Numbered from the stretch's first letter, positions 16,346-27,062 are shown. The stretch is DNA of 64,000 bases from Paludibacteraceae bacterium (GCA_017478225.1 JAFVDX010000041.1:1-64000), one strand, 5' to 3'. Made by a program: numbers and translations. Notes: a model not told the origin generated them from the sequence alone.

Positions 16346-19300
16346 ATGAAGCGAATTTCCTTCTTTTTAGTGCTTATTGCGCTGATAATCAGTGCGAATA
16401 CCCCCCCCGCAAAACTTTCTGCTGCGACTTCGTATAGTCTTTCTACGGACAATAAAACCCTCACCATCACTGGTACGGGGGCTATGACTAATTATACGAG
16501 TAGTAATTATACCGATCGTCCATGGAATAGTTATGCGACTACAATCACAAAAATCGTTATCTCGTCAGGTGTGACTGCAATAGGTGATTATGCCTTTCAG
16601 GGGATGACTGCTGTGTCTGAAATTGAATATGAGGCGGATGTAACAGTTAATTCTATAGGTAATTATTCTTTTTATGGCTGTAGTGGTTTGACTTCTATAG
16701 ATATTCCTTCTTCGGTGGTTACGATTGGCGAGCGAGCCTATAGGGGATGTAATAATGTAGCGATAAATAGTGTTACGATTCCTGAGAGCATTGCGGCTTT
16801 GGGGGATCAGGCTTTTCGTGAAACAAACATCATTTTGGTGTATTGGAACGCAAGAAGGTGCAATGGACCTACAATTTCCACTTCTTATGGGTATCTTACA
16901 AATCCCTTCTATGGTGTTTTAGAAAATATCACAGACTTTATATTTGGTGAAAATGTTGAAGTGATACCGACTTATCTTTGTTATCAAATGACAGGAATAA
17001 CAGAGGTCGTCATTCCATCGGAGGTTATATCTATTGGTAATTTTGCTTTTTCCGGTTGTACTTCCTTGGCTGAAGTACATTTACAACCTACAACACCGCC
17101 TACATTAGGTGGAGACTATGTATTCCCTACTGCTGCTACAATCTTTATTGATAATTTATCATCTACATCATCGTATCAAACTGCATGGAGCGGAAATACA
17201 TGTGTTAGTCAAATAGCAGATGTAGTAGGAGGTACTTGTGGTGAAAGTGCTACATGGCGTTTCTATAATGGAACACTGACAATATCGGGTAGCGGCAGGA
17301 TGACCAATTTTGCTAATATAAATACAGTTCCTTGGAAAGATAAGAGGTCAAGTATATCAAATATAGTAATTGAAGATGGAATAACAAGTATTGGCGCATA
17401 TTCATTTTACAATTGCTCTACTGCAGTAAGTATTCGTATTCCTGCTTCTGTTGATTCAATTGCTAATAATGCATTTTATAATTGTAAATTTACCGATAAA
17501 GTTTATTATGAAGGCACATTGGCTCAATGGTGTGCTGTACAGATGAATGGTTCGACAGCCAACCCGTTCTATTATCAGTATTCGGGTAGTTCGGCTGCTC
17601 CTAAATTTAGAATAAATGGTGTAGAACAAAGTGTTCTTAATATTCCCGAAGGAGTAAGCAAAATAGGCTCATATTGCTTTTATGGTTTGACCAATATCAC
17701 CTCTGTTACTATACCAACTTCAGTTGCAACAATAGGGCAGCGTGCGTTCTATAATTGTACGGGTTTAGCAACTCTTATATTCTCCGAAACGGCTACTTTG
17801 GAAACTATTGAAACTTATGCTTTTTATGGCAATACTGCGTTGACCTCATTAACACTGCCGGCATCAATAAAAGTGATTGAAGAAAGGGCCTTTTCCGGTT
17901 GCAGCGCAATTACAACTATCGATTTTAGTAAGGCTACTAAACTGACACAGATTGGTAGTTATGCATTTTTTAAAACTTCTGCATTAACTGCTATTGACCT
18001 TCGCAACCTTTCCGAGCTTACAACAATAGGTAACTATGCTTTTTCTGCCGGAACATCTGATAATACAACTACAGTCGGTTTTTTATATTTCCCGAACAAA
18101 GTAGCGAGCATTGGTAATTATGCTTTTAATTATCGTAAAGGGATTACAGGTATTGTTATAATGAACACCAGTACATCCATTATAACTGCAACTTCTACTT
18201 CGTTCAGTAACTTTACCACTACTATACCTGTATATGTAAATTCTGAACCAGTTGCGACTGCATATAAATCTGCTACAGGGTGGTCGGGATTTACTAATTA
18301 TGTTTTTGATAATACGATAGAATTTGAGTGTGGGTCGCCGACACTCTCGGATTTAACAGCCAAATTGGATGTCAGAACGGGTGCGCTGACATTTACGGGG
18401 TCAGGAGCAATGAAAAACTTTACCACATCATCAAGACCAGGCTGGTATAGTTATCAATCGGTACTGAAATCAGTAACCTTTGGAAATGTCACTGCTATAG
18501 GAAATTACGCCTTTGATGGTTGTAGTGGGCTAATAGGTACAATAACGATAACTAATAAAATAACATCAATTGGAAACTATGCGTTTAGAAATTGTACGGG
18601 TATACCAGGATTAACATTCAATAATACTACTGCTCTTACTACAATAGGTAATTATGCATTTAGTGGTTGCTCGTCTATAACATCCTCTATTAAACTCCCT
18701 GCTTCTATAACTTCTTTGGGGACTTACGCTTTCAGTACTTGTAAGCAGTTGTCGGGTGTTACTTTTGAGGATGGCTGGCAATTGGCAAGTCTGCCCAATT
18801 ATCTTTTCAATAACTGCTACAATTTATCAGGTACGATTGCGATACCTGAAGCAGTTACTACCATTGGAAGTAATGCTTTCGCCAATTGTTCTACAGCGGT
18901 ATCCTTGAATTTATCAAGGGCGACTGCATTAACGACAATCAATGATAGGGCTTTTGCAGGTTGTACAGGTTTAGATGGTACGATTGTTTTCCCCGCCAGT
19001 ATGACTACGATTGGGACTTACGCATTTAATAATTGCTCTTCGATAGATGAGATAATTATTCTTAAGACTTCCGGCACTATAACAGCAAGTTCTGATTATA
19101 CATTCAACAATATGGCAAGTGATATACCTGTTAGAGTGGCGACTGCGTCATTAAAGAATACATACGCTTCTGCAACAGGTTGGAAACATTTTACAGATAT
19201 TTCAGTAGGATTAACGGTAACGGGTCAATGTGGTGATAATCTTCAGTACTCTCTGTCGCTTTCTGACGGCAGCATGAGTATTACCGGTACCGGTGCAATG

Positions 19301-22300
19301 TGGGATTTCAATAATTCAAGCAATCCTGCTCCATGGAAATTGAAAAATCTGAATACTCTAATCACATCGGTATCCATAGCGAGTACGGTTGAGACAATTG
19401 GTAATTATGCATTTGACGGATGCAGTAATGTTACTGTATTTGATTTTGTGTATGATTCAAATGGGCATAACTCATTGATATCTATTGGCGAATATGCGTT
19501 CTTATCTTGTTCCGGTGCTTCTTTTAATAGTTTATGGGGCAGTTGGTCCGACAATTTGGAATCGGTAGGCAAACATGCTTTTGAAGATTGCGCTATGATA
19601 AGGAGTGTAGTTGTGCCTCGGAACATAACTTTTATGGGTGATTGGGTATTCAAAGGTTGTAGTGCGTTGAGTAGTGTAACATGGAATGCAATAAATTATA
19701 CCTCTACAAATATTAGTCAAACTATTAATCCTTTTTATGGAAATCGTTCCACAATTACATCGTTTGTATTTGGTCCTGAGGTAGAGATTATACCTAAATA
19801 CCTTTGTTATAAAATGACCGCTTTAACTACTATATCTTTTCCCAGCAGTGTTAGAGAAATAAATGAAGGGGCTTTTTATGGTTGCAATCGAATAGCAGGG
19901 ACATTAACAATTCCTAATACTATTAGTTTAATTGGAAATAGTGTATTTAGAGAGTGCACTGCGCTAACATCTTTGCTTTTTGAAAGTACATGTCAGTTAA
20001 CAGAAATATCCGATTATGCTTTTTATGGCTGTTCGAATTTGACATTAGGTTCTGCCTCTTTTCCTGCATCAGTTACATCTATAGGAAATTATGCTTTCTA
20101 TCAGTGTACTCATATTACAAGTCTGAGTTTCTCTACTACGAGCAGAGTAACCTCTATTGGTAATCGTGCTTTCTATGGTTGTGTAGGTCTTACTTCAGTT
20201 ACTTTTGGGGAAAGTAGCCGAGTAGAAAGTATCGGCGATTATGCTTTTTATGGTTGCAATGAAATTAGTAATTCAGGAATGAAATTGCCTTCAGGATTAA
20301 GATCACTCGGTGATTATGTGTTTTATGGTTGCACAAAAATTAAAGGAATAATGTATGTAAATTGCCCGTCTTTAACTGCTATTCCTAATAATGCTTTTAC
20401 AAATTGTAGTTCATTGACAGGATTGGATTTAACAGGGGCCACAAGTCTGACAACTATAGGAAACAATGCTTTTTCTGGCTGTGCCAACATTAAAGGCGAA
20501 ATTTATATACCATCTACTATAACTTCAATAGGTACAAAAGCCTTTTGGAATTGTTCTGCAGTAGAGTCAATGTATGTAGAGCCTACCACTGTTCCTGCTG
20601 CGACATCAAGCACAACAACTGGTACTTTTCAGGGCATGACTTCTACTATACCTGTTAGAGTGCCTGCCGATATGGTTTCTGCATATCAATCAGCCGCAGG
20701 ATGGGAATATTTTGATAATATACAAGCTTTTGCTGCAGGGCAGTGTGGTGATGATTTGTATTGGAAGATAAATTATAATACAAATACTTTGGTTATCACT
20801 GGCATTGGTGCTATGTATGATTATGGTGCAAGTACTAATCAGGCTCCATGGATATCTTATAAAACTTATTGGTCAAAAATATCTTTCCCAGAACAAATTA
20901 CAACTATTGGCAATTATGCTTTTTATAATTGTGCTAATCTTATCGGGTCAATTACATTCACTGCTAATTTAGTGTCCATTGGTACTCGCGCTTTCTATGG
21001 TTGCACAGAAATAAAAGGTCTTGATTTTAATAAGGCAGGCTCTCTAACAAATATAGGGGCATATTCATTTTACAACTGCAAGAATAGTAGTTTTACCACT
21101 CTTACCCTCCCCACTGCGTTGTCAACAATTGGTCAGGCTGCTTTCGGACTATGTTCTTCGCTAACTACGGTTACGATACCAGAAAATGTAACATCAATGA
21201 ATTGTAGTAGCGGAAATTATACTTTTGTTTCGTGTCCGAATATAACAACTGTAAATTGGAATGCAATTGCATGTAGTGATTTCACTCTTACTGGTGGGCA
21301 ATCTGGTGTAACATACTATACTCCATGGGGACTTAGCAAGTCCAGTATAACTAAATTTAACATTGGTTCAAATGTTAGAATCATACCTAAATATCTGTGT
21401 CAAGGTCTAACAAGTATAACAACTATATCACTTGGAGATAGCATTCGTGAAATACATGAAGGTGCTTTTCTTGGATGTTCGGCATTGACTGCTGTTACAT
21501 TGCCACAGAATTTAACGACATTGGAATCTTCTGCATTTAAAAATTGTAGTGGTATAAGCACATTGGATATGTCGCATTCTTCAAGCCTATCAACTATTGG
21601 AATAAGTGCTTTTGAGGGATGTTCGGCTGTAGATGGAGTCTTATATATACCTGAGAATGTAACCTCTATAGGTTCAAATGCTTTTAAGAATTTTAGTCTT
21701 GTAGATACTATATATGCAATACCTGCAACGCCACCAACGGCATATTCATCTACATTTACCAATATGGTGAAGACCATACCTGTAGTGGTGGCTGACAATG
21801 ATATAAAAGCATTATATCAAGCTGCAACAGGATGGGAAGAATTTACTAATTATGTTATTATAACTTTTTCCGGTCAGTGTGGTGATAATCTTTATTGGGC
21901 GCTAAATCCTGCCAGTGGAATTCTTAATATAACAGGAACAGGTGCAATGTGGGATTTTAATTACACGAGTACTAATCTTTCTCCTTGGTATAGTTTTAGA
22001 AATCTCGTTCATGAAGTATTTGTCGCTGAAGGTGCCACTTATCTGGGAAATTATGCATTTAGAGAATGTAAAGATATGAGATATATAAGTTTGCCGGCTT
22101 CAATAACTTCTATGTCTGCAAGTGTGTTTAGTATAACTCCTAAATTAAAGGACTATTCTTATGCCGGAACATTACAACAATGGTTAGCAATAGATTTCCT
22201 GGGTAATAGTGGTAATCCTCTTTATTGTACTCAAGGTAAATTGAATATTGAAGGTGAGTACATAACAGAATTAGTTATTCCTGAAGGTTGTACAAAAGTT

Positions 22301-24157
22301 AAAAAGTTTCAATTTACAAAATGTAAAGGGCTGACAAGTTTAGTTCTCCCAAGTACATTAGCTGAATTAGAATCTAATGCTTTTTACGATTGTGTAGGTT
22401 TAACAGATATTTATATTTATGCGCTAAACCCGCCTATTTTACCCTCAAGTAATGGAGCCGTATTTAGTACAACACTTATTAAATCAACCGTATTGCATAC
22501 GATGTGTGCTGAAGTAGAATCGTTATACAAGACTCTAACTTCTTATTCTGACCACTGGGGAAAATTTACTCATTTTGAATATATGAATGATTATTGTGTT
22601 GAAATTGTAGTGTCAACTGATTCTGATATGTCTGATATTATAAACACTGAATTACCTGTAAATATTAGGGTTGAGCCGGAAGTAATACTTACGATGGATG
22701 ATGTTGTTGGTGCAATCAATATAAATGATATTATTCTTGAACCCACATCGCATGTCAGTCTTTTAAGTAATGCAACATATAGCATAAATAACCTTATAGT
22801 ACAGCGTAGGGGTGATGAAACCAACGACGAAGTGGCAACTGCTGATTTGCAAGGCTCGATGACGGCACAAAACCTAATCCTTGATTTTACTCTCGATAAC
22901 AGCCGTTGGTTTGCATTCTCATTGCCACAATCTGTTGCTGCTTCGTCGGTTACTTACTCTGATGGCACCGCCCTTAGGCCTGATGTTGATTACTACGCTA
23001 TGTATTTCAATGGCGAAAGCCGTGCAACAAACGGATATAGCGCAAGTGGCGACAACTGGCGGTGGCTGACGGGGGGAGATATAGTGGCGCACAGAGGGTA
23101 TTTGTTAGGTCTGCCAGATGGCGTTTCGGAGAAAACGCTGCGTTTCACTATGCAGAATCCGAATCTTACTCAGACGGAAGATAAGAATATCACGGTCAGT
23201 GAATATGCTTCCCAAGTAGCATCTAATGCAGGATGGAACATGATTGGTAATCCGTACTTGCAGCCATATCAAAACTCTGAGACGCAGATGCAAATAGGTG
23301 ACGAAGACCTGATGTCGGTGATGACTTTCGCTGTCAGCGGCGAGCACTTGAGTTATACCTCTGAGTTAGTGAACGATGTAGAGTGGCAACCTTTCAGTGC
23401 TATGTTTATCCAAGCACCTGCTACAGGCTCGCTCGTATTTGACCACTCGTCAGCGCGGCGTAGTATCGTTAGCCGAAGACAAGGCGAGAAAACACCGACA
23501 AATTCACTTCGTCTTGAACTTGCCAATACTCAGGCAAAAGATCGTATGACCTTTATCACAGGCGATTTCGAAAATTCGGAGTATCGTATAGGTGTTGATA
23601 TGGCTAAGTGGTTCAACGACTCGTATAAGACTCAACCAGCACCGACACTTTATAGCATGAAAGGAAATATAAATATGACGATGCACGCCCTTGGAAAGGA
23701 TGAGTTACATGATATTCCAATAGGTATATTTGCTCCGCGGGCAGATGATTATCTGTTCTCAATCAGTCACGATGACAGTTTCGGTCAGGTATTGCTCTAT
23801 GATGCACTTGCCGATGTGGTTACAGACCTCAAGACAACCGCTTATCCGTTCTATCTCTATGCCGGTAGTTGCAGCGACCGCTTCTTTATCTCTGCAACTC
23901 TAAAAAACGATGAGCAGGATACGCCTACTTACATGGAAAATACAGAGCAGAAAGTGAAAATAATAACCGAAGGTTTATCAATCCGTTTGCTCAATCTGCC
24001 TCAAACGACCATAACTATATTTGATACTACAGGAAAACAAGTTACTAAACAATTTGTGACAACAGACACTAAAGTGATGTTGCCTCAAAGCGGGATGTAT
24101 CTTGTTAGTTATGAGGATAATGGTAACCCCCAAACACTCCGTTGCATCGTTAAGTAA
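16346..24157 (+). CDS. Giant BspA-like leucine-rich-repeat surface protein
   Basis: This is a 2603-residue protein. A signal peptide occupies residues 1-26. Residues 27-2070 hold dozens of LRR_5 (BspA/TpLRR) repeats with the pattern Ile-Gly-(Asn/Asp)-Tyr-Ala-Phe-x-Gly-Cys. Six modules each open with a Cys-Gly...Gly-x-Gly-Ala-Met...Pro-Trp header, near residues 27, 295, 659, 958, 1465 and 1842. From about 2075 a different, GC-richer part follows, ending in a T9SS-type sorting domain (Ile-Thr-Ile-Phe-Asp-Thr-Thr-Gly-Lys). BspA-like proteins act as adhesins or host-binding proteins. A run of eight C at 16401-16408 lies within the signal-peptide codons. Confidence 0.9.
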   Translation: MKRISFFLVLIALIISANTPPAKLSAATSYSLSTDNKTLTITGTGAMTNYTSSNYTDRPWNSYATTITKIVISSGVTAIGDYAFQGMTAVSEIEYEADVTVNSIGNYSFYGCSGLTSIDIPSSVVTIGERAYRGCNNVAINSVTIPESIAALGDQAFRETNIILVYWNARRCNGPTISTSYGYLTNPFYGVLENITDFIFGENVEVIPTYLCYQMTGITEVVIPSEVISIGNFAFSGCTSLAEVHLQPTTPPTLGGDYVFPTAATIFIDNLSSTSSYQTAWSGNTCVSQIADVVGGTCGESATWRFYNGTLTISGSGRMTNFANINTVPWKDKRSSISNIVIEDGITSIGAYSFYNCSTAVSIRIPASVDSIANNAFYNCKFTDKVYYEGTLAQWCAVQMNGSTANPFYYQYSGSSAAPKFRINGVEQSVLNIPEGVSKIGSYCFYGLTNITSVTIPTSVATIGQRAFYNCTGLATLIFSETATLETIETYAFYGNTALTSLTLPASIKVIEERAFSGCSAITTIDFSKATKLTQIGSYAFFKTSALTAIDLRNLSELTTIGNYAFSAGTSDNTTTVGFLYFPNKVASIGNYAFNYRKGITGIVIMNTSTSIITATSTSFSNFTTTIPVYVNSEPVATAYKSATGWSGFTNYVFDNTIEFECGSPTLSDLTAKLDVRTGALTFTGSGAMKNFTTSSRPGWYSYQSVLKSVTFGNVTAIGNYAFDGCSGLIGTITITNKITSIGNYAFRNCTGIPGLTFNNTTALTTIGNYAFSGCSSITSSIKLPASITSLGTYAFSTCKQLSGVTFEDGWQLASLPNYLFNNCYNLSGTIAIPEAVTTIGSNAFANCSTAVSLNLSRATALTTINDRAFAGCTGLDGTIVFPASMTTIGTYAFNNCSSIDEIIILKTSGTITASSDYTFNNMASDIPVRVATASLKNTYASATGWKHFTDISVGLTVTGQCGDNLQYSLSLSDGSMSITGTGAMWDFNNSSNPAPWKLKNLNTLITSVSIASTVETIGNYAFDGCSNVTVFDFVYDSNGHNSLISIGEYAFLSCSGASFNSLWGSWSDNLESVGKHAFEDCAMIRSVVVPRNITFMGDWVFKGCSALSSVTWNAINYTSTNISQTINPFYGNRSTITSFVFGPEVEIIPKYLCYKMTALTTISFPSSVREINEGAFYGCNRIAGTLTIPNTISLIGNSVFRECTALTSLLFESTCQLTEISDYAFYGCSNLTLGSASFPASVTSIGNYAFYQCTHITSLSFSTTSRVTSIGNRAFYGCVGLTSVTFGESSRVESIGDYAFYGCNEISNSGMKLPSGLRSLGDYVFYGCTKIKGIMYVNCPSLTAIPNNAFTNCSSLTGLDLTGATSLTTIGNNAFSGCANIKGEIYIPSTITSIGTKAFWNCSAVESMYVEPTTVPAATSSTTTGTFQGMTSTIPVRVPADMVSAYQSAAGWEYFDNIQAFAAGQCGDDLYWKINYNTNTLVITGIGAMYDYGASTNQAPWISYKTYWSKISFPEQITTIGNYAFYNCANLIGSITFTANLVSIGTRAFYGCTEIKGLDFNKAGSLTNIGAYSFYNCKNSSFTTLTLPTALSTIGQAAFGLCSSLTTVTIPENVTSMNCSSGNYTFVSCPNITTVNWNAIACSDFTLTGGQSGVTYYTPWGLSKSSITKFNIGSNVRIIPKYLCQGLTSITTISLGDSIREIHEGAFLGCSALTAVTLPQNLTTLESSAFKNCSGISTLDMSHSSSLSTIGISAFEGCSAVDGVLYIPENVTSIGSNAFKNFSLVDTIYAIPATPPTAYSSTFTNMVKTIPVVVADNDIKALYQAATGWEEFTNYVIITFSGQCGDNLYWALNPASGILNITGTGAMWDFNYTSTNLSPWYSFRNLVHEVFVAEGATYLGNYAFRECKDMRYISLPASITSMSASVFSITPKLKDYSYAGTLQQWLAIDFLGNSGNPLYCTQGKLNIEGEYITELVIPEGCTKVKKFQFTKCKGLTSLVLPSTLAELESNAFYDCVGLTDIYIYALNPPILPSSNGAVFSTTLIKSTVLHTMCAEVESLYKTLTSYSDHWGKFTHFEYMNDYCVEIVVSTDSDMSDIINTELPVNIRVEPEVILTMDDVVGAININDIILEPTSHVSLLSNATYSINNLIVQRRGDETNDEVATADLQGSMTAQNLILDFTLDNSRWFAFSLPQSVAASSVTYSDGTALRPDVDYYAMYFNGESRATNGYSASGDNWRWLTGGDIVAHRGYLLGLPDGVSEKTLRFTMQNPNLTQTEDKNITVSEYASQVASNAGWNMIGNPYLQPYQNSETQMQIGDEDLMSVMTFAVSGEHLSYTSELVNDVEWQPFSAMFIQAPATGSLVFDHSSARRSIVSRRQGEKTPTNSLRLELANTQAKDRMTFITGDFENSEYRIGVDMAKWFNDSYKTQPAPTLYSMKGNINMTMHALGKDELHDIPIGIFAPRADDYLFSISHDDSFGQVLLYDALADVVTDLKTTAYPFYLYAGSCSDRFFISATLKNDEQDTPTYMENTEQKVKIITEGLSIRLLNLPQTTITIFDTTGKQVTKQFVTTDTKVMLPQSGMYLVSYEDNGNPQTLRCIVK
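16401..16408 (+). repeat. C8 homopolymer tract in the signal-peptide region
   Basis: Eight consecutive C residues lie 55 bases after the ATG of the giant surface-protein gene, encoding part of Asn-Thr-Pro-Pro-Ala. Gain or loss of one C would shift the frame of nearly the whole protein. It is a candidate contingency tract. Confidence 0.8.
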
Positions 24158-24190
24158 TTGATGCTGCATTGTGATACTAACCATTTGATT

Positions 24191-24577
24191 ATGAAAAAGG
24201 TATTAGTTTTGATTATATTAGTATGTGTGTGTCCTTTTGTATCCTATGCACAGGGTATATGGACTATATCTGAACATTATCGCCAACATACTACATATAC
24301 CCCATTCTCGCCGGTTGTGACTATGCCGACACTACTCACTTCAACTCGATCATTCGGAGCAAGTGAGCGTATCGTTCAATCATGTCAGACTTCGTTCTCG
24401 CAGAATCATACACAAGTGACTAATGTAGGAGAAGATTTGTCTGTACAAATGCGTAGAGTAGGGCATAATCCGGTAGAAGAACCGCCGGGTGATTTGGTGC
24501 CTATACAAGATGAGATGTATTTGATGTTGATTCTACTATTGATATATTCTCTGAAAATATCAAGAAGCAAAAGGTAG
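24191..24577 (+). CDS. Small exported protein with C-terminal anchor
   Basis: This is a 128-residue protein starting 33 bases after the giant surface-protein gene. The ATG at 24191 opens a signal peptide ending near Ser-Tyr-Ala-Gln; an earlier in-frame start gives a poor leader. The middle is Ser/Thr/Gln-rich without a known domain. The C terminus has Pro-Pro-Gly-Asp, a hydrophobic stretch (Leu-Met-Leu-Ile-Leu-Leu-Leu) and a basic tail (Ser-Arg-Ser-Lys-Arg). That tripartite end resembles C-terminal sorting or anchor signals seen on short Bacteroidota proteins. Function is unknown; linkage suggests a role with the surface protein. Confidence 0.6.
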   Translation: MKKVLVLIILVCVCPFVSYAQGIWTISEHYRQHTTYTPFSPVVTMPTLLTSTRSFGASERIVQSCQTSFSQNHTQVTNVGEDLSVQMRRVGHNPVEEPPGDLVPIQDEMYLMLILLLIYSLKISRSKR

Positions 24578-24586
24578 TTATGAGTT

Positions 24587-24622
24587 AACCCAAATCGGTC
24601 ATAAGTATTAACCGATTGGGGT
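24587..24622 (+). terminator. Hairpin after the surface-protein operon
   Basis: AACCCAAATCGGT pairs with ACCGATTGGGGTT with one mismatch and a 10-base loop. It lies 10 bases after the stop of the small exported protein. A strong T run is missing, so termination is likely but not certain. Confidence 0.6.
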
Positions 24623-24659
24623 TAATCATTTATCTAATGTAATCTTCATGGAATCCTTT

Positions 24660-24691
24660 GTTGTCTATTAAAAAAAAATGTCATACCTTTG
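24660..24691 (+). promoter_or_regulatory. Promoter of the TamL-like gene
   Basis: TACCTTTG at 24684-24691 is a consensus -7 box. GTTG at 24660-24663, 20 bases upstream, serves as the -33 element. The GTG start follows 24 bases downstream. Confidence 0.65.
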
Positions 24692-24715
24692 CATAAAATT
24701 ATGTAAATAGGGTAA

Positions 24716-26983
24716 GTGGGCAACAAAGTGAGCAAATATGAGTACATATTAAGTCATATATTATGTGGCTTTGTATGTGTGTGTATGGTTTTATTTGCTT
24801 CTTGTTCTACAACTAAAAGTGTTCCGGAAGGTCAATACTTGCTCAACAAAGCCAGAGTGAAGGTGGTTGATGAGAAGGAAGTGTCAGGCGAGAGCATGCG
24901 AAAATATCTTCGCCAACGCCAGAATTCTGAGGTGCTTGGTTTTTGGAAGATGCAACTTCAGATTTGGGGATGGCAGCGTGGTGATTCGGCAAAATGGATT
25001 AACCGACAACTGCGTAAGATAAGTGAGCCGCCTGAGATATTTTCTTCGGAAGCGGCTGAACAGTCGATGCAACAACTCAAATTGGCAATGAACAACAAAG
25101 GGTATTACCACAATTCTGTTGATACGACCATGAAGATAAAAAAACGCAAACTCAATCTTACTTATCTCATTACAGCCCGTGAACCTTATACCTTGCGTAA
25201 ATACAAGATAGACTTGCCTAATTCCGACCTGACCACTTTTGCAGAGCGGAAACGATATATTAAAGATGGTATGATTTTCGACACCGACCAACTTGACAAG
25301 GAGCGGCAACGAATCACTACTGCAATGCGCTACAATGGCTATTATTATTTTGAGAAGGACCTGTTGGCATTTATGGCAGATAGCAGTTTGTTCACCAATC
25401 AGGTGGATATCACCCTTAAGATGCAAGACTCTTATTCTCAGATGCCTGACAGCGTCCGAGAGCAGGTGTTTACACAATTTTATGTGCGTAACATTACCTT
25501 TATCACTACTGGTGAAGATGGTCAAGTTCCTGATACCGTGCGTAATCCTCGTATAGAGAAGAAATACCCCAACTATACTTTTATGGTTGCAGGAAGAAGA
25601 CTATTGCGAGAAAGGGTATTGGTTAATCGCTTCAACATACGACCCGGGGATATGTATAGTGAGCGTCAGGTGGAGAAAGCCTATTCGGAACTAAATACCC
25701 TTGGGGCTGTTAAGTATGTCAATATCGCCTTTAGACAAGTTGGTGATAATCAATTAGATTGTTATGTAGTGCTCTCAAGAGCCAAAAAGCACACTGTATC
25801 TGCTGAACTAACGGGTACTTTCTGTGGAGGCGATTGGGGAATTGCTCCCGGTCTTACTTATGTGAATAGAAATATCTTTGGAGGGTCGGAAGAACTATCG
25901 CTTTCAGCCAAGGGGTCATACGAATGGCGTCAGAACGGCGGTCGGGCAATCGAAGCAAAGGCTGATGCTGCGCTTAAATTCCCCAATGCGGTGCAAGTAA
26001 GTGCCGGATATCAATTCCAACTGCGGCCGGAGGAATTCCGACGCACCATTGTCAATGCTGGTTTGGGATATTCCATTTTTACTAACAGAAACCGCTTGAG
26101 GCATACTTTCAATTTTATTGATATCAGTTATGTCTATCTGCCTTGGATAAGCGATGATTTCCGTAAGGAGTTCTTGCAACCGACCAATATCCTTCGTTAT
26201 TCATACGAAAATCACTTTATAGTTGATTGGGCATATAGTGGCAATTACTCTACTTATTCGCGTCGTAACCCATTGCGTAGTTATACTACATTGCAATACG
26301 GTGTTGAAACAGCGGGAAATGTGCTTTATGGAATCAGCAAGGCTTTCAATTTGCCTCAAGATGAGGACGGAGTATATGAGATATTTAAGATACCATATTC
26401 ACAATATTTCAAGGCAGATTTCTCATGGACCTACAACCAGATTATCGACAAACATAATCGACTTGTGTATCATGCGGCAGTGGGTGTGGCTGTGCCTTTT
26501 GGCAACGCTTCTTCTATTCCTTTTGAGAAACGCTATTTTGCTGGTGGTGCCAATTCAGTGCGTGGCTGGACTATTCGCTCACTTGGTCCCGGGGGCTATC
26601 GCGGGTCAGGAAATAGGATAGATTATAATAATCAGTCAGGTGATATAAAACTCGACTTGAACTTAGAGTATCGTGTCAAAGTGGTTTCTTTCTTGCATTT
26701 TGCGTTTTTTACTGACGCGGGTAATATATGGACTATTCGCGACTATGAGAGCCAACCATATGGTGTGTTCCGATTTGATCAATTCTATAAACAAATCGCA
26801 TGGTCGTATGGTGCCGGAATCCGTTTGGACTTCGACTTCTTTGTTTTCCGCGTAGATTTTGGTTGCAAACTGCATGACCCGTCGCGTACTAATTTTGATC
26901 AGAAACAGTGGCGTACAGTGCAGAACGGACTCTGCTGGAAAGATGATATGACTATTCACTTTGCCATTGGATATCCGTTCTGA
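24716..26983 (+). CDS. tamL: TamL-like Omp85 outer-membrane lipoprotein
   Basis: This is a 755-residue protein of the BamA/TamA (Omp85) superfamily. A lipoprotein signal ends at Leu-Phe-Ala-Ser-Cys, the mark of the Bacteroidota form TamL. POTRA-like domains fill roughly residues 40-330, and the rest is a beta barrel with the conserved Val-Arg-Gly-Trp loop motif after Phe-Ala-Gly-Gly-Ala-Asn-Ser. GTG at 24716 is the best start, because the only near ATG cuts the signal. It probably works with a TamB-like protein in outer-membrane assembly; that partner is not in the window. Confidence 0.88.
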   Translation: MGNKVSKYEYILSHILCGFVCVCMVLFASCSTTKSVPEGQYLLNKARVKVVDEKEVSGESMRKYLRQRQNSEVLGFWKMQLQIWGWQRGDSAKWINRQLRKISEPPEIFSSEAAEQSMQQLKLAMNNKGYYHNSVDTTMKIKKRKLNLTYLITAREPYTLRKYKIDLPNSDLTTFAERKRYIKDGMIFDTDQLDKERQRITTAMRYNGYYYFEKDLLAFMADSSLFTNQVDITLKMQDSYSQMPDSVREQVFTQFYVRNITFITTGEDGQVPDTVRNPRIEKKYPNYTFMVAGRRLLRERVLVNRFNIRPGDMYSERQVEKAYSELNTLGAVKYVNIAFRQVGDNQLDCYVVLSRAKKHTVSAELTGTFCGGDWGIAPGLTYVNRNIFGGSEELSLSAKGSYEWRQNGGRAIEAKADAALKFPNAVQVSAGYQFQLRPEEFRRTIVNAGLGYSIFTNRNRLRHTFNFIDISYVYLPWISDDFRKEFLQPTNILRYSYENHFIVDWAYSGNYSTYSRRNPLRSYTTLQYGVETAGNVLYGISKAFNLPQDEDGVYEIFKIPYSQYFKADFSWTYNQIIDKHNRLVYHAAVGVAVPFGNASSIPFEKRYFAGGANSVRGWTIRSLGPGGYRGSGNRIDYNNQSGDIKLDLNLEYRVKVVSFLHFAFFTDAGNIWTIRDYESQPYGVFRFDQFYKQIAWSYGAGIRLDFDFFVFRVDFGCKLHDPSRTNFDQKQWRTVQNGLCWKDDMTIHFAIGYPF

Positions 26984-27062
26984 TGCCTCGTAATCTCGGA
27001 AAATTGCCTATTATGATTGTTCTGAGAAAACCTCTTAAAGCCAACTTATTATGAATGTAAGT

